64,000 nucleotides of DNA from Colwellia hornerae (GCF_007954355.1 NZ_VOLR01000002.1:214847-278846), one strand, 5' to 3'. Positions 7,599-17,623 are shown, counted from the stretch's first letter. Program-made: numbers and translations. Notes: generated from the letters alone by a model not told the origin.

Positions 7599-10500
7599 AT
7601 GAATCAAACTGGGCTCTATGAACAGCTAATAACTCAATTAGTTGAACAAAATTTAAATCGTAAAACCTTTCATGTTGGTGAGCGGTTATTAGAGGCTGGT
7701 GAAGCGGCAACTTGGTTATCTCGCTTTTTAACGAGACTTATCGAAGTTGCTATAGATTCGGTGCCCGCTGGTGATGCTAGAGTCAGTGATCAAATAGGGC
7801 TAGCAAATACTATTATTCAGTGGCTTAGTAAGCATATTCGAGATGATAAGTTAATCAGTGAAAATCTACTCGATAGCCAAGGGAAAATTCTTACCGCCCT
7901 ATTTGAGAAAACTAATCCTATTGCTGCTGATTTACCTAAGTATGTTGAATCAATTATGCCGATAACGGGACTAACGCAAAGTGAATTATTTTGCGGTAGC
8001 AACGTTGGCGTATCGTTAGAGACTGAAATAAAAAGAGAGATCCAATCTTCTGATAAAATATATTGGCTCGTTTCATTTATAAAATGGACCGGAATTCGAA
8101 TATTTAAAAAAGAGTTAGAGTCTTTTACTCGTAGCGGCAAACAGCTAAAAATAATAACAACTTCTTACATGGGGGCTACCGATGCAAAAGCCGTAGAGTT
8201 TTTAGCATCTCTACCCAACACCCAAGTAAAGCTAAGTTACAATACGAATCGCGAACGCCTGCACGCGAAATCTTATTTATTCATCCGAAACACCGGCTTT
8301 GATACCGGTTATATTGGCTCATCTAATTTATCTCATTCGGCTTTAACCAGTGGCTTAGAGTGGAACCTAAAAATAACGTCACAAGAAATCCCACATATTA
8401 TTAAGAAATCACTCAGTACCTTTGAAACTTATTGGGAATCTCCTGACTTTGAAGACTTCGATGGAGAAATTGAAAGTCGTGAAAAGTTAACTAACGCACT
8501 GCAAGAAGCAAAAGGGACATTTAATCCACCCAACGCTAATTTCTATTTTGATATCAAACCTCATTCACACCAAGAAACTATATTAGCAAAGTTACAGGTT
8601 CAGCGTGAGCTACATAACAGATATCGAAACTTGGTGGTCGCAGCAACAGGTACAGGGAAAACGATCATTTCTGCTTTTGATTTTTCACGTTACTATGATA
8701 AAAATCCTCAAGCAAAATTTTTGTTTATTGCTCACAGAGAAGAAATTCTCAAACAAGCGTTAGGTGCATACCGTGGCGTATTAAAAAACAGCACGTTTGG
8801 TGAGCTGTGGGTGGGTAATAACAAGCCCAACAAGTATCAACACCTCTTTGCCTCAATTCAAAGTTTGAATAATCAAATTAATACCTTAGCATTAAGTGAA
8901 GATTACTTTGATTATATCGTTATTGACGAAGTTCATCATATATCAGCAAGCAGCTACCGTGCGGTATTAAGGCACTTTAGCCCTCAAATATTATTGGGTT
9001 TAACAGCTACGCCGGAACGACATGATGGTACTGACATTTTAAGCGATTTTTGTCATGTTATTGCTGCGGAAATTAGATTACCAGAAGCGATAAACCAACG
9101 TCACCTATCGCCCTTTCAATACTTTGGCATAGACGATGATACCGACTTAACAAGAATACCTTGGTCTAAAGGTCGTTATGATATTGCAGAATTAACGCAC
9201 CTTTATACCCATAACGATCAACGAGTGTTACGTATTTTACAAAGCCTTAGCGAGCTTATTATAGATATAGCTCAAATGCGCGCACTGGCATTTTGTGTCA
9301 GTAAGGAACATGCAATCTTTATGGCTAAAAAGTTCACACTACATAATATTGCTTGTGGTGTGTTAACCAGCGATAACAGTAAAGACCGTGATATTTTACA
9401 GCAACAACTCAGATCAAAACAAATCAATGTATTGTTTGTTGTCGATATATTCAATGAAGGTGTCGATATCCCCGAATTAGACACTTTGCTCTTTTTACGC
9501 CCAACTGAAAGTTTAACAATATTCCTTCAGCAACTAGGCCGTGGTCTACGCTTAACCAAGGATAAAGAATGTTGTACTATTTTAGATTTTGTTGGTAACT
9601 CGCGCCCAGAATACGACTTTTCTCATAAATTTAGAGCCTTAGTGGGTAAAACTAATCAAGCGATATCAAAAGAAGTTAAACAAGGCTTCCCTCACCTACC
9701 TTTAGGTTGCCGTATTGAGTTACAAGAAAAAACTCAAGCGATGATCTTGAAAAACATGAGTCAAGCAACCTTAAATAAAAACAAATTAATTAGCTTAATA
9801 ACTAACTTTCCACATGCGACAGACTTACCGTTAACCCTGACTAATTTTTTACAGTTTCATCCTGACATTACCCTAGAAGATATTTATAAGATTAAAATAG
9901 GGACTTTGGGCGGTTGGACTGTATTACTTGCTGCTAGTAAAAACACACAAATAACACCAGAAAACAAAGCCCTTTATGCTGCTTATTATCGTGCTATTAA
10001 TAATCGTTTTCTCAACTGTTCGTCAATCTCATATTTACGTTTTATTAAAACACTTTGCGATAACAACTTTACTATGCCGGTAATAAATGCTGATAGCAAT
10101 ACAGTAAATAATCTACCGCAGTTTGCTTTGATGTGTCATTACGATTTTTGGAATAAAGCAGGAAAACAAGCAGGCTTTAATAACTTGGACGAAAGCTTAA
10201 CTGCACTGAAAAACACCATACTGCTTAGCGAGCTAACTGAAGTTATTTTAATACTTATTGATCGACTCGAGGTCAGCGAGTTTACCATGCCAAAAGTTAA
10301 CAATTTGCGGGTAGATTCATCACCACTGAACATGCATGTTCGTTATCCAAAAGAACACATTCTGGTCGCTTTTGGTGATAGTACCTTCGCTAAAAAGTCA
10401 TCAAGTCGAGAAGGTGTTTTAGATATTCCTGAAGCTAACACTCAATTGTTGTTTGTGACTTTAAATAAATGTGAAAAACAATTTTCTGCTACCACCATGT

Positions 10501-10796
10501 ACCATGATTATGCGGTTAGCCCAACGCTATTTCATTGGCAAACACAAAACAGTGCCAGACCAAGCTCAGGTCGAGGTTTAGGTTATATAACGCAAAAAGA
10601 GCACAATAAAACCTTCTTGTTATTTGTGCGTGAGCAAGGTAATGATGAGAACGGCAGAACTATGGGTTTTGTTAATTTTGGCCCTGTCGATTTTGTTAAG
10701 TATGAAGGGAGCCAGCCGATGAATATTACTTGGGAGCTTAAACATCCCATGCCAGCTTACTTATGGCATGAGACGGCTAAATTGGCGATTGGTTAA
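7599..10796 (+). CDS. PLD-nuclease / DEAD-type SF2 helicase / DUF3427 protein
   Basis: 1065 residues in one frame. Residues about 140-290 are a phospholipase D-like nuclease domain with the HxK motif in RLHAKSYLF (about 221) and IGSSNLSHSAL. Residues about 320-700 are a superfamily 2 helicase: Walker A AATGTGKT (about 350), Walker B IDEVHH (about 445), motif III LTATPERHDG, motif VI QQLGRGLRL (about 644). The C-terminal ~350 residues match the DUF3427 type found on such helicases, ending with a ligand-like domain near residues 960-1055. Such proteins occur in defence islands and beside restriction systems; the PLD fold suggests a nuclease coupled to ATP-driven DNA translocation. It is convergent with the NERD gene. 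Confidence 0.88.
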   Translation: MNQTGLYEQLITQLVEQNLNRKTFHVGERLLEAGEAATWLSRFLTRLIEVAIDSVPAGDARVSDQIGLANTIIQWLSKHIRDDKLISENLLDSQGKILTALFEKTNPIAADLPKYVESIMPITGLTQSELFCGSNVGVSLETEIKREIQSSDKIYWLVSFIKWTGIRIFKKELESFTRSGKQLKIITTSYMGATDAKAVEFLASLPNTQVKLSYNTNRERLHAKSYLFIRNTGFDTGYIGSSNLSHSALTSGLEWNLKITSQEIPHIIKKSLSTFETYWESPDFEDFDGEIESREKLTNALQEAKGTFNPPNANFYFDIKPHSHQETILAKLQVQRELHNRYRNLVVAATGTGKTIISAFDFSRYYDKNPQAKFLFIAHREEILKQALGAYRGVLKNSTFGELWVGNNKPNKYQHLFASIQSLNNQINTLALSEDYFDYIVIDEVHHISASSYRAVLRHFSPQILLGLTATPERHDGTDILSDFCHVIAAEIRLPEAINQRHLSPFQYFGIDDDTDLTRIPWSKGRYDIAELTHLYTHNDQRVLRILQSLSELIIDIAQMRALAFCVSKEHAIFMAKKFTLHNIACGVLTSDNSKDRDILQQQLRSKQINVLFVVDIFNEGVDIPELDTLLFLRPTESLTIFLQQLGRGLRLTKDKECCTILDFVGNSRPEYDFSHKFRALVGKTNQAISKEVKQGFPHLPLGCRIELQEKTQAMILKNMSQATLNKNKLISLITNFPHATDLPLTLTNFLQFHPDITLEDIYKIKIGTLGGWTVLLAASKNTQITPENKALYAAYYRAINNRFLNCSSISYLRFIKTLCDNNFTMPVINADSNTVNNLPQFALMCHYDFWNKAGKQAGFNNLDESLTALKNTILLSELTEVILILIDRLEVSEFTMPKVNNLRVDSSPLNMHVRYPKEHILVAFGDSTFAKKSSSREGVLDIPEANTQLLFVTLNKCEKQFSATTMYHDYAVSPTLFHWQTQNSARPSSGRGLGYITQKEHNKTFLLFVREQGNDENGRTMGFVNFGPVDFVKYEGSQPMNITWELKHPMPAYLWHETAKLAIG

Positions 10797-10842
10797 TAAA
10801 ACTAAAGTAATGAACTGATTGCTACAGGTATATTGTAGTCGC

Positions 10843-11841
10843 TTAATCTGTATAGATTAATGATGTACTCATTACACAAACTGGACAGGTCAGGGTATAC
10901 CGTTCTTTTTTCTTATTTACCTTAGTTTTTTTACTTGCACAAATAACACAAGGTGATTTCATTGGTGTGTTTGCAGAACAACTACTACATTTTACAAAGT
11001 AGCCAAACTTCCCCCACATCGGCTCTAAAGTATCTTTTTTATGACATTGTTTGCATTGTAATTGCAATTCAGTGTGCTCGTTAGAGCAAGTACTTTCAAG
11101 ATCTGAACCATCATGTTTACTTGGCAAAACATCAACATTTTCTAGTGGTTTGTTGTTGATTTCCCCCTCAACTTTATTTTCTGAATTATTACGTTGTAAA
11201 ATAAAATCACAAATCCTGGCAGCCTCACCACTATTAAACCAAGGTCTTTTCTCTGCTTTAAAAAAAGTAAGTGGACTAGGTTTTGAAGATGAAAGATTCA
11301 TAAGTTTGGTAACGGCATCGACAATAAACTCAGATTTGATCAGTTTTTTTGCCAGTTCATCTGGTGCATCTGCTCGGTTAATAATTGCATTACTAGAGAT
11401 CGCACAAAGTTGCTCCCATTGACGCCCGCCAAAGCCTTTTTGTAATGTTTCTAGGCCGAAAATCTTATCGAGTAATACTGAATCGTGCTCTTGAAGCAAT
11501 TGCTTTAATAAATCTTTTTGCAACTCGACTTGTTTAATTGGTGAAGGTATTCCATACCACTTACCGTTATAGCTTCGACTCCATTCTTGATACTTATTGA
11601 CCGTTAGTTCGCCAGTAATACTTTTAGATTCAATTAAAATAAAACCAAAAGTATGCATAATAAGGTGATCTATTTGAGCTGTTTCATTATTGTGGTTAAG
11701 TTTGATATCGTTAAATACAAAAACCTGTTCATGATCCTTAAAGGCACGTCGTAGATAAAAGGCCACATCGAGTTCTTGTTTTTGGCCAGCATTGATTATT
11801 GCGCTTGAACTAATTGTTTTTACTTTGTCTTTTATGATCAT
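10843..11841 (-). CDS. NERD-domain protein with C-terminal zinc ribbons
   Basis: 332 residues. Residues about 18-130 form a NERD (nuclease-related) domain: GQKQELDVAFYLRRAF, then AQIDHLIMHTFGFILIESK with the D...ExK arrangement of PD-(D/E)xK-like nucleases. Residues about 270-330 hold three CxxC pairs (CKQCHKK, CSSCSAN, CVICASK, CPVC), giving one or two zinc ribbons like those of bacterial topoisomerase I. Family knowledge says NERD proteins are predicted to process DNA. It lies 76 bp downstream of the methyltransferase-HNH gene on the same strand and is probably co-transcribed with it. Confidence 0.85.
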   Translation of the reverse strand: MIIKDKVKTISSSAIINAGQKQELDVAFYLRRAFKDHEQVFVFNDIKLNHNNETAQIDHLIMHTFGFILIESKSITGELTVNKYQEWSRSYNGKWYGIPSPIKQVELQKDLLKQLLQEHDSVLLDKIFGLETLQKGFGGRQWEQLCAISSNAIINRADAPDELAKKLIKSEFIVDAVTKLMNLSSSKPSPLTFFKAEKRPWFNSGEAARICDFILQRNNSENKVEGEINNKPLENVDVLPSKHDGSDLESTCSNEHTELQLQCKQCHKKDTLEPMWGKFGYFVKCSSCSANTPMKSPCVICASKKTKVNKKKERYTLTCPVCVMSTSLIYTD

Positions 11842-11917
11842 AATACTTCCTTATAAATGATCCTTTAAAATAATGCTAATTCATGATGAATAATTAGGGA
11901 TAAAATAGCGTTAAATA

Positions 11918-13735
11918 CTACCAGTCTGCCAACTGCTGCATTTCTTTCAATCGGCCGCGCTGCATCATCAAAGCTTCAAATAAATCATCTACCGATGAGT
12001 TGTCTGAGCTTAGTCCAGGTAACGCTATGTTAGCTTCAGCAAAGAAACGTTGTCTCTGCTCATTCTTTAATAACGCTGCAGGCTTTACACTTTTTAAGAA
12101 GGCTGACTGATTAGTTAAGATATTGGTGTCATCAAGCCAAGCAATTTGCCACCAGTGTTGAATGCTTGCTTTTGCCTGTTTGAGTTTCTGCTCTGTCGGG
12201 AGTCGATCACTTTTTTGGTTGTTAATTTTACTGTCAGTTGGCAGCAAATTCCATAAGTCGTTATTAGGCCAACGAGCAAAAGGCATACTGTGGTCAATAT
12301 CATATTTTTGTTTTAATGACTTTTGCGACCAAACACATCGGATCTGCTCTTGTGCTGGTAAGACTTCTTTGAGCTGATCAAAACGATTACGTACTTCAGT
12401 TGTTGTCCGCTTAGGCTCTAACCAGTTTAGGGCTTGGTGCAAATGATATTGCTTCTCAGGCGATTTATAATGACTGTTGCCCGCATAACTTGCCATGGTT
12501 TTTACCCATTCACTGACGAGCACAGGCTCAATCCAACAAGCGTAACGATTAAATGCTAACCACGTTGCTTCTGGCAATGAGAACTCGCCCCACTGTGCTA
12601 GTGTTTGTAAATCAAGAAATATACTGTCTTTAGCTTTGACGGTTTTACTGGCAACCTCAAAAACAGGTTGGTGACTATTGGGCTGAGTAATAAAGCGACA
12701 AGGCATTGTTTTAATGTTGCTAACAGCGGATGTAATTGTTTTGTGCAATGCTATGGCATCATCACCGGTAAATAAATTACCAATACAATAATCTGAAGCT
12801 GTTCGATGCGTTAATTTATGCCAGCCATTAGCTTTCATAAAGCCCATATTGGGACTTTTATTGGGTGTTTGAAATATCTTATGTGTATCAATTAAGTCTT
12901 TATATTGGTGACACCAATAAAGAGCAATTAAGCCAACGGGCAATATAACGCGATCGCCCTCACGCCGTAGCACAGCGCCAGCGTGACCGTCGGCAATACG
13001 CAATAACACTCTTAACAAGGCAAGCTTGTGGGTGGCTGATTTACCATCGTTTAATGCTACATGGCGAATAAATGGAAATGCGCCCGTGCCATCGTCTGGC
13101 ATTTGCAAGACTACCGTTTGCCAAGAAACGTGGTTTCTTCCAAGTTTATCTGCTTCTTTTGCGGTTTCTAGTAACGTGAACAATCCAACACCAGCGGCTA
13201 ACGACTTCAATTCATCCGCGCAAACGTTATGCATTTTACGTGTTTGGCGTTCTTCATCTGTTTGTCCGTGACGCAGCGAAATAACCAGCTTTCCACCTGG
13301 TTTTAATAGATTAGCCAGTTTGCGAATTGAGCGAGCACGGTCACTTATTGGAATATGCATCCATACTGCGCTGAGGAGTATTAAATCAAAACTGACTTCT
13401 TGTTTAGTAATAATACTTAATGCGGGCAATGAGTCAGTAAGCCACTTTACCTTGAGACCCGATGTTTGACGCGCTCCAAGCTCTGCCAGCATATCTGCAG
13501 GTTCAACTGCAAACACTTGAGTATTGTTTTTATCGCGATGTGTTTGTATAGCAAGTTGAGCGATGTACTTAGCATCTCGACCGGAACCAGCACCAAGATC
13601 GAGAATACGCGCATGAGGATTTTTTATAATACCCGGCAAAAATTCGGACCAGCTTTGATGGACCTCTTCGAAAGATTTTGAAAGGTATTGCTGAGCTAAT
13701 TCATTAGCATTGTCGTTATAAAATTGTGGTGCCAA
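11918..13735 (-). CDS. SAM methyltransferase-HNH endonuclease fusion
   Basis: 605 residues. Residues about 40-190 are a class I SAM-dependent methyltransferase: motif I ILDLGAGSGRDA (about 44-55), an acidic VEPAD after strand 2, and LLSAVWMHIP near 120. Residues about 215-460 form a middle region not recognised, beginning RHVALNDGKSATHKLALLR. Residues about 465-545 are an HNH nuclease: Cys in CVWSQ, YDIDHSMPFARW, NDLWNLLP and NNQKSDRLP, giving the His-Asn-His set. Target of the methyltransferase (DNA, RNA or small molecule) is not evident; no adenine-DNA methylase NPPY-type motif was seen. The combination suggests a self-contained modification/cleavage protein. The start has the usual N-terminus for this methyltransferase class. 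Confidence 0.82.
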   Translation of the reverse strand: MAPQFYNDNANELAQQYLSKSFEEVHQSWSEFLPGIIKNPHARILDLGAGSGRDAKYIAQLAIQTHRDKNNTQVFAVEPADMLAELGARQTSGLKVKWLTDSLPALSIITKQEVSFDLILLSAVWMHIPISDRARSIRKLANLLKPGGKLVISLRHGQTDEERQTRKMHNVCADELKSLAAGVGLFTLLETAKEADKLGRNHVSWQTVVLQMPDDGTGAFPFIRHVALNDGKSATHKLALLRVLLRIADGHAGAVLRREGDRVILPVGLIALYWCHQYKDLIDTHKIFQTPNKSPNMGFMKANGWHKLTHRTASDYCIGNLFTGDDAIALHKTITSAVSNIKTMPCRFITQPNSHQPVFEVASKTVKAKDSIFLDLQTLAQWGEFSLPEATWLAFNRYACWIEPVLVSEWVKTMASYAGNSHYKSPEKQYHLHQALNWLEPKRTTTEVRNRFDQLKEVLPAQEQIRCVWSQKSLKQKYDIDHSMPFARWPNNDLWNLLPTDSKINNQKSDRLPTEQKLKQAKASIQHWWQIAWLDDTNILTNQSAFLKSVKPAALLKNEQRQRFFAEANIALPGLSSDNSSVDDLFEALMMQRGRLKEMQQLADW

Positions 13736-13935
13736 TTACATCATCCTAATGTGCCCTGCTGTGCAGTTTCATCCTTGTTGTCTTTTAATTAGTTGTCATC
13801 TTATAAGAATACTGCATTAGATCATCAAATGAAAAAATATGCATAATACAACTTTTTTATAATGCTATATTTATAGTTAGTTGTCTCTAATTATCTGTAC
13901 TGTAAGGTAATTAGGTGTATTTGGCTAACTATAAC

Positions 13936-14541
13936 TCAGCTAAGTAATTCTAAATATTTCGCACCTGAAGATGAATACAGCCAAATTAAAGCAGCTATGT
14001 TAATAATAACGGTAACCCAGAAAACATGTTGGAATGCTTTTTTTGATGATTTATGTCGTAGCAGTTGTTGCGCTATTGCCGCACCTGCCCAGCCACCTAA
14101 GAGTGAAAAAAGATGCAAGGTACTTTCTTGAGTGCGCCATGCTCCCCGTTTTGCTGCTGATTTATCAAAAGCGTATGCGAAAAAAGTGATAATATTAAGA
14201 CCTAAATAGCCCAATAATAAACTTTTAGGGAATAGCCCCGAAAAATATACAGCTATTATCGTGATTAGAAATATAATGGCTAAATAAACAGAGAATTTAT
14301 TGGTATTTTCAGCTGACTTTTTCTTTAATTTTTCACCCGAAAAAGTAGCGTCGCTTGCACAACAACGTCCGGCTTTATCTTTGGTCACTGAAAAGGTAAT
14401 GATATCGTTAATTTGTGGGGTACGACTGCTATTTGATAAGGCTGTTTTATGAATAAAAATATTGTCTCCACCTCCGTTTGGGGTAATAAAGCCAAAGGCT
14501 TTATCTGTATTCCATTTAACAACCTTTCCTTTTAAACGCAT
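13936..14541 (-). CDS. Cold-shock domain plus DUF1294 membrane protein
   Basis: 201 residues. Residues 1-65 are a cold-shock/OB-fold nucleic-acid-binding domain with the RNP1-like KAFGFITPNGGGDNIFIH. Residues about 83-195 contain four hydrophobic helices and the DUF1294 signature FAYAFDKSAAKRGAWRTQE, followed by LLGGWAGAAIAQQLLRHKSSKKAF. Such fusions are common in gammaproteobacteria; the role is unknown, possibly an RNA-binding protein held at the inner membrane. It sits between the helicase and nuclease genes on the same strand, but a terminator at 14638-14666 separates it from the helicase upstream. Confidence 0.88.
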   Translation of the reverse strand: MRLKGKVVKWNTDKAFGFITPNGGGDNIFIHKTALSNSSRTPQINDIITFSVTKDKAGRCCASDATFSGEKLKKKSAENTNKFSVYLAIIFLITIIAVYFSGLFPKSLLLGYLGLNIITFFAYAFDKSAAKRGAWRTQESTLHLFSLLGGWAGAAIAQQLLRHKSSKKAFQHVFWVTVIINIAALIWLYSSSGAKYLELLS

Positions 14542-14637
14542 TTACTCATCCTTGAATTAACAACTAATTATAGTAGTACTTAAACTTTAACTTATTGCTT
14601 TTACTTATGAAACCTTATTATTTAATTAGTTAATCGT

Positions 14638-14666
14638 AAAAAAACCATTGACTAATTTATAGTCAA
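14638..14666 (-). terminator. Intrinsic terminator after the UvrD/HelD-like gene
   Basis: On the minus strand, TTGACTA and TAGTCAA form a 7-bp stem followed by TGG and a run of seven T, about 40 bp after the helicase stop codon. Confidence 0.7.
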
Positions 14667-14707
14667 ATATCTTCAAGCTATAGGTAAACATAACGATTTT
14701 ACTTTAT

Positions 14708-17623
14708 TTAACTGACCCATTCTGGCCATTTTATTTTAGCGTTATCGAGACCATTTTTACAGCTCATGGGTTCATTACCTTTATAGTTTCTACACCCCCA
14801 AAAGTCACCATTTTTACTTGAGCGCAACACCATTTCAGCATGACACTTTTCACAGGTTGGAATGACACTTTTACATGCGTCATTTAAACAAAGCTTAAAA
14901 CCTGGATAACGTTTTCGCGTCATTGGACTTTGGCAGCTAGCACAGGATTTCTCTTTATGCTCACAGCGAGGAAAGTGTGAACATGAGTAAAAATCGCCAA
15001 AGCGCCCAGTTCGTTTCTTTAAGGTGCCAGTTTCACAAACTAAACAGTTGATCTCATCTATAAATGATTGGCTGGCTGTGTGGCCAAATTCATTAAGTTC
15101 AATGTTATGGCTGTCCGCAAGCTCTTTAACAAAACAGCTTGAATCGCTCATATCGGCAATAACATAAACTCTATCTTTAGCCCTCGTTAAAGCAACATAA
15201 AATAGTCGTCGTTCCTCTGCATAGGCAAAGGCTTCTTTTTTAGCGAGTAAGGCGTCGAGCAATGCTGGCGTTACTTTTTCTGAAGGGAAACCATGAGCAC
15301 CCTTTTTGAGTCCAAGAATAATAACATAATCGGCTTCCTTTCCTTTAGAACCATGAAAGGATTGAGCTTCAATGGTTAATAGCGGGTATTGATTATTTAA
15401 TCGATTGAGATCTATTTTATCCGGCAATTGAAACCAAAAACGCGCTAATAAATAAACACTCACCGGCTTACACGCTTTAGTTGAAATAGCCGCTAAAACA
15501 TCATCAATTGCCCCATTGGCCATTTCATCAATAATACCTTTTTTTGAAGAGTTGAATGCGCCATTCTCTCGTTTAAGTAATGAAACTGCAGGTGCTTCAA
15601 CCTGTTTCAACGATTTTATTGTTTTATTAATTTGTGCAGGATTTTGGCTAATAAAGTCTGTTGCCACCTTGCCTATTTGGTTATTAAATCGAAAGGTTTG
15701 GTCTAAGGCTGATTGAGTGGTAACACCAAAATATTGAGCAAACCCTGTGGTTAAGCTAATGTCAGCGCCACTAAAGCGATAAATTGCCTGCCAATCATCA
15801 CCAACAGCAAAAACTGAACAGGCTTTATTATTATCACGTAAGGCTTTAACTAACCGTGCTCTTGGCTCTGATATATCTTGAAATTCATCAACCATGATGT
15901 AGCGCCATGGCGAATTAAATTTACCCGCTTGCACATACGCTAATGCTTTATTAATCATATCTTCAAAATCAATTTCAGCACGAGATATTAACTGTTCTTC
16001 GTAAGCGATTAAAATAGGTTTGAGCAAGGTTAACGCTTTTGTGGTCTGCTTTGGATCAGAAGAATTGATGATGACATTATTTTCTAACGAATGGTCTAAA
16101 CATGCGGCTTTATAAAGTCCTACTAGCTGGCAAAACATTTGGGCAAGTGTTGTTATCCGTCCACTTTCTTTTAAATTTTCGAGTATTGCTTCATCAGGGA
16201 GTAATTCAAATTTAACTTGATGAGTATTAAAAAATGATTCTAAGGTGCTAATTAACTGCCCTTTTTTATGCTGAGCATAGGTAAATTCAAGACAATGAGT
16301 GTTAAATTTCTTATGGGTGTCTCGTTTCCACTGAATAGATGAGTGATATTCATTTTTATTGATATAAGACGCTGTATTCCCGTTCTTATCTACCCCGTAA
16401 TATTCAATATAAACATTAAGCTCAGGTAGAAAAAAGTCGGGCTGGTATTGTCTGCGCTCTTTTGTTTTTACCTCATGAACGTAACTAGCTTCATACTGAT
16501 ATTCTATACCGTGGTTAAATAACCAATTGGCAATATAGAGCTCACCAAAACTTTTAACCTTATCTCCTTTTAAACTACGTATATCATTATCGTTTAAATA
16601 TTGGTAATACTCACCTAGGCTTTCAAAATCAGAATCATTGCGTTCAACGTAATAGTATCTACTGAAATACTCTATGATAAGTTGACGGTATTGGACCTGC
16701 TCATTAATCAAGGTTTCAAAACACGTTTGGATCCACTTAGCTTTTGCTTTTTCATCTTCGGCGAATACCGATAAGCTAGGCTTTGTGCCCTCAACTTGAG
16801 CAATAATATTAAGACCTAAACGATGAAAGGTCGTTGCACTAATTTTATCAGTCGATAATTTTTCTTTTATTCTTATATCCATTTCATCAGCCGCTTTTCG
16901 GCCATAAGCTAATAATAAAATGTCACTATGCTGCGCTTGTTGGCTGTTAAGTAAATAACCGGCACGGCCAACCATCACACTGGTTTTACCTGTTCCTGCG
17001 CCAGCTAACAACAAGTTATTATCATTGTCGATAATACAGGCGCGCCGTTGCCGTACTGTTAAAGGATTAGACTCGACACCATCAAAAAAAGCTTGATGGG
17101 CTTGAAGCTGTTGCTTGATATAACGTTCACGACAATCGTTTATTGCCTGCTCTTGCCAGCGATGGTAATTCGACAGCAGCTGTAGCTTTTTAGCAACCGT
17201 AGGCAGTGTTTTGCTGGTGTTGATCCAAGGAGACCAACGTTTAAGTTCTTTATTAACTAATGACTGAATAACATCAATATGTGACTGACGTAAATAGCGA
17301 GTGCTGATAGTTTTTTTGATGGTCGTTAATAACGACTCAACGGGCTTAATGTTGACTAACGCCCAGAGTTTTTCACACTGACTCTTCTGTTCGCGTTTAG
17401 CATTGAAGGCAAGCATACTATAAGCATAACTTTTATCTGCCGTTTCCAATGTCATTATATGCCCGAAAAAGCTGATATGAAACATTGGTGGTGTTATGAG
17501 TTCATGCCATTTAATTTGACTTAAAGTGTTTTCAACATCAATAGATAAGCCGATCTCAGTAATATTAATTTTGGTTGCTTTACCAATAAAGCGACCAAAA
17601 ACACTTGAAGATATACATTTCAT
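14708..17623 (-). CDS. UvrD/HelD-like SF1 helicase with nuclease-like insert and zinc ribbons
   Basis: 971 residues, longer than E. coli helicase IV (684). The N-terminal ~190 residues resemble the HelD N-terminal region. Walker A AGAGTGKTS is at about 211, an insert at about 365-475 carries YQPDFFLPELNVYIEYYG (a restriction-endonuclease-like pattern known from some UvrD-type proteins), then VDEFQDIS (about 579), VGDDWQAIYRFSGAD and FYVALTRAKDRVYV near 820. Residues about 858-960 hold three topoisomerase-type zinc ribbons (CLVCETG, CASCQSP, CEKCHAE). Expected activity is ATP-driven 3'-5' unwinding of DNA. The zinc ribbons recall those on the NERD protein nearby. It is transcribed toward the nuclease genes. 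Confidence 0.88.
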   Translation of the reverse strand: MKCISSSVFGRFIGKATKINITEIGLSIDVENTLSQIKWHELITPPMFHISFFGHIMTLETADKSYAYSMLAFNAKREQKSQCEKLWALVNIKPVESLLTTIKKTISTRYLRQSHIDVIQSLVNKELKRWSPWINTSKTLPTVAKKLQLLSNYHRWQEQAINDCRERYIKQQLQAHQAFFDGVESNPLTVRQRRACIIDNDNNLLLAGAGTGKTSVMVGRAGYLLNSQQAQHSDILLLAYGRKAADEMDIRIKEKLSTDKISATTFHRLGLNIIAQVEGTKPSLSVFAEDEKAKAKWIQTCFETLINEQVQYRQLIIEYFSRYYYVERNDSDFESLGEYYQYLNDNDIRSLKGDKVKSFGELYIANWLFNHGIEYQYEASYVHEVKTKERRQYQPDFFLPELNVYIEYYGVDKNGNTASYINKNEYHSSIQWKRDTHKKFNTHCLEFTYAQHKKGQLISTLESFFNTHQVKFELLPDEAILENLKESGRITTLAQMFCQLVGLYKAACLDHSLENNVIINSSDPKQTTKALTLLKPILIAYEEQLISRAEIDFEDMINKALAYVQAGKFNSPWRYIMVDEFQDISEPRARLVKALRDNNKACSVFAVGDDWQAIYRFSGADISLTTGFAQYFGVTTQSALDQTFRFNNQIGKVATDFISQNPAQINKTIKSLKQVEAPAVSLLKRENGAFNSSKKGIIDEMANGAIDDVLAAISTKACKPVSVYLLARFWFQLPDKIDLNRLNNQYPLLTIEAQSFHGSKGKEADYVIILGLKKGAHGFPSEKVTPALLDALLAKKEAFAYAEERRLFYVALTRAKDRVYVIADMSDSSCFVKELADSHNIELNEFGHTASQSFIDEINCLVCETGTLKKRTGRFGDFYSCSHFPRCEHKEKSCASCQSPMTRKRYPGFKLCLNDACKSVIPTCEKCHAEMVLRSSKNGDFWGCRNYKGNEPMSCKNGLDNAKIKWPEWVS

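Noticed and set aside
10051..10333. Minus-strand frame inside the PLD-helicase gene
   Set aside because: Antisense shadow inside a long gene with intact domains.
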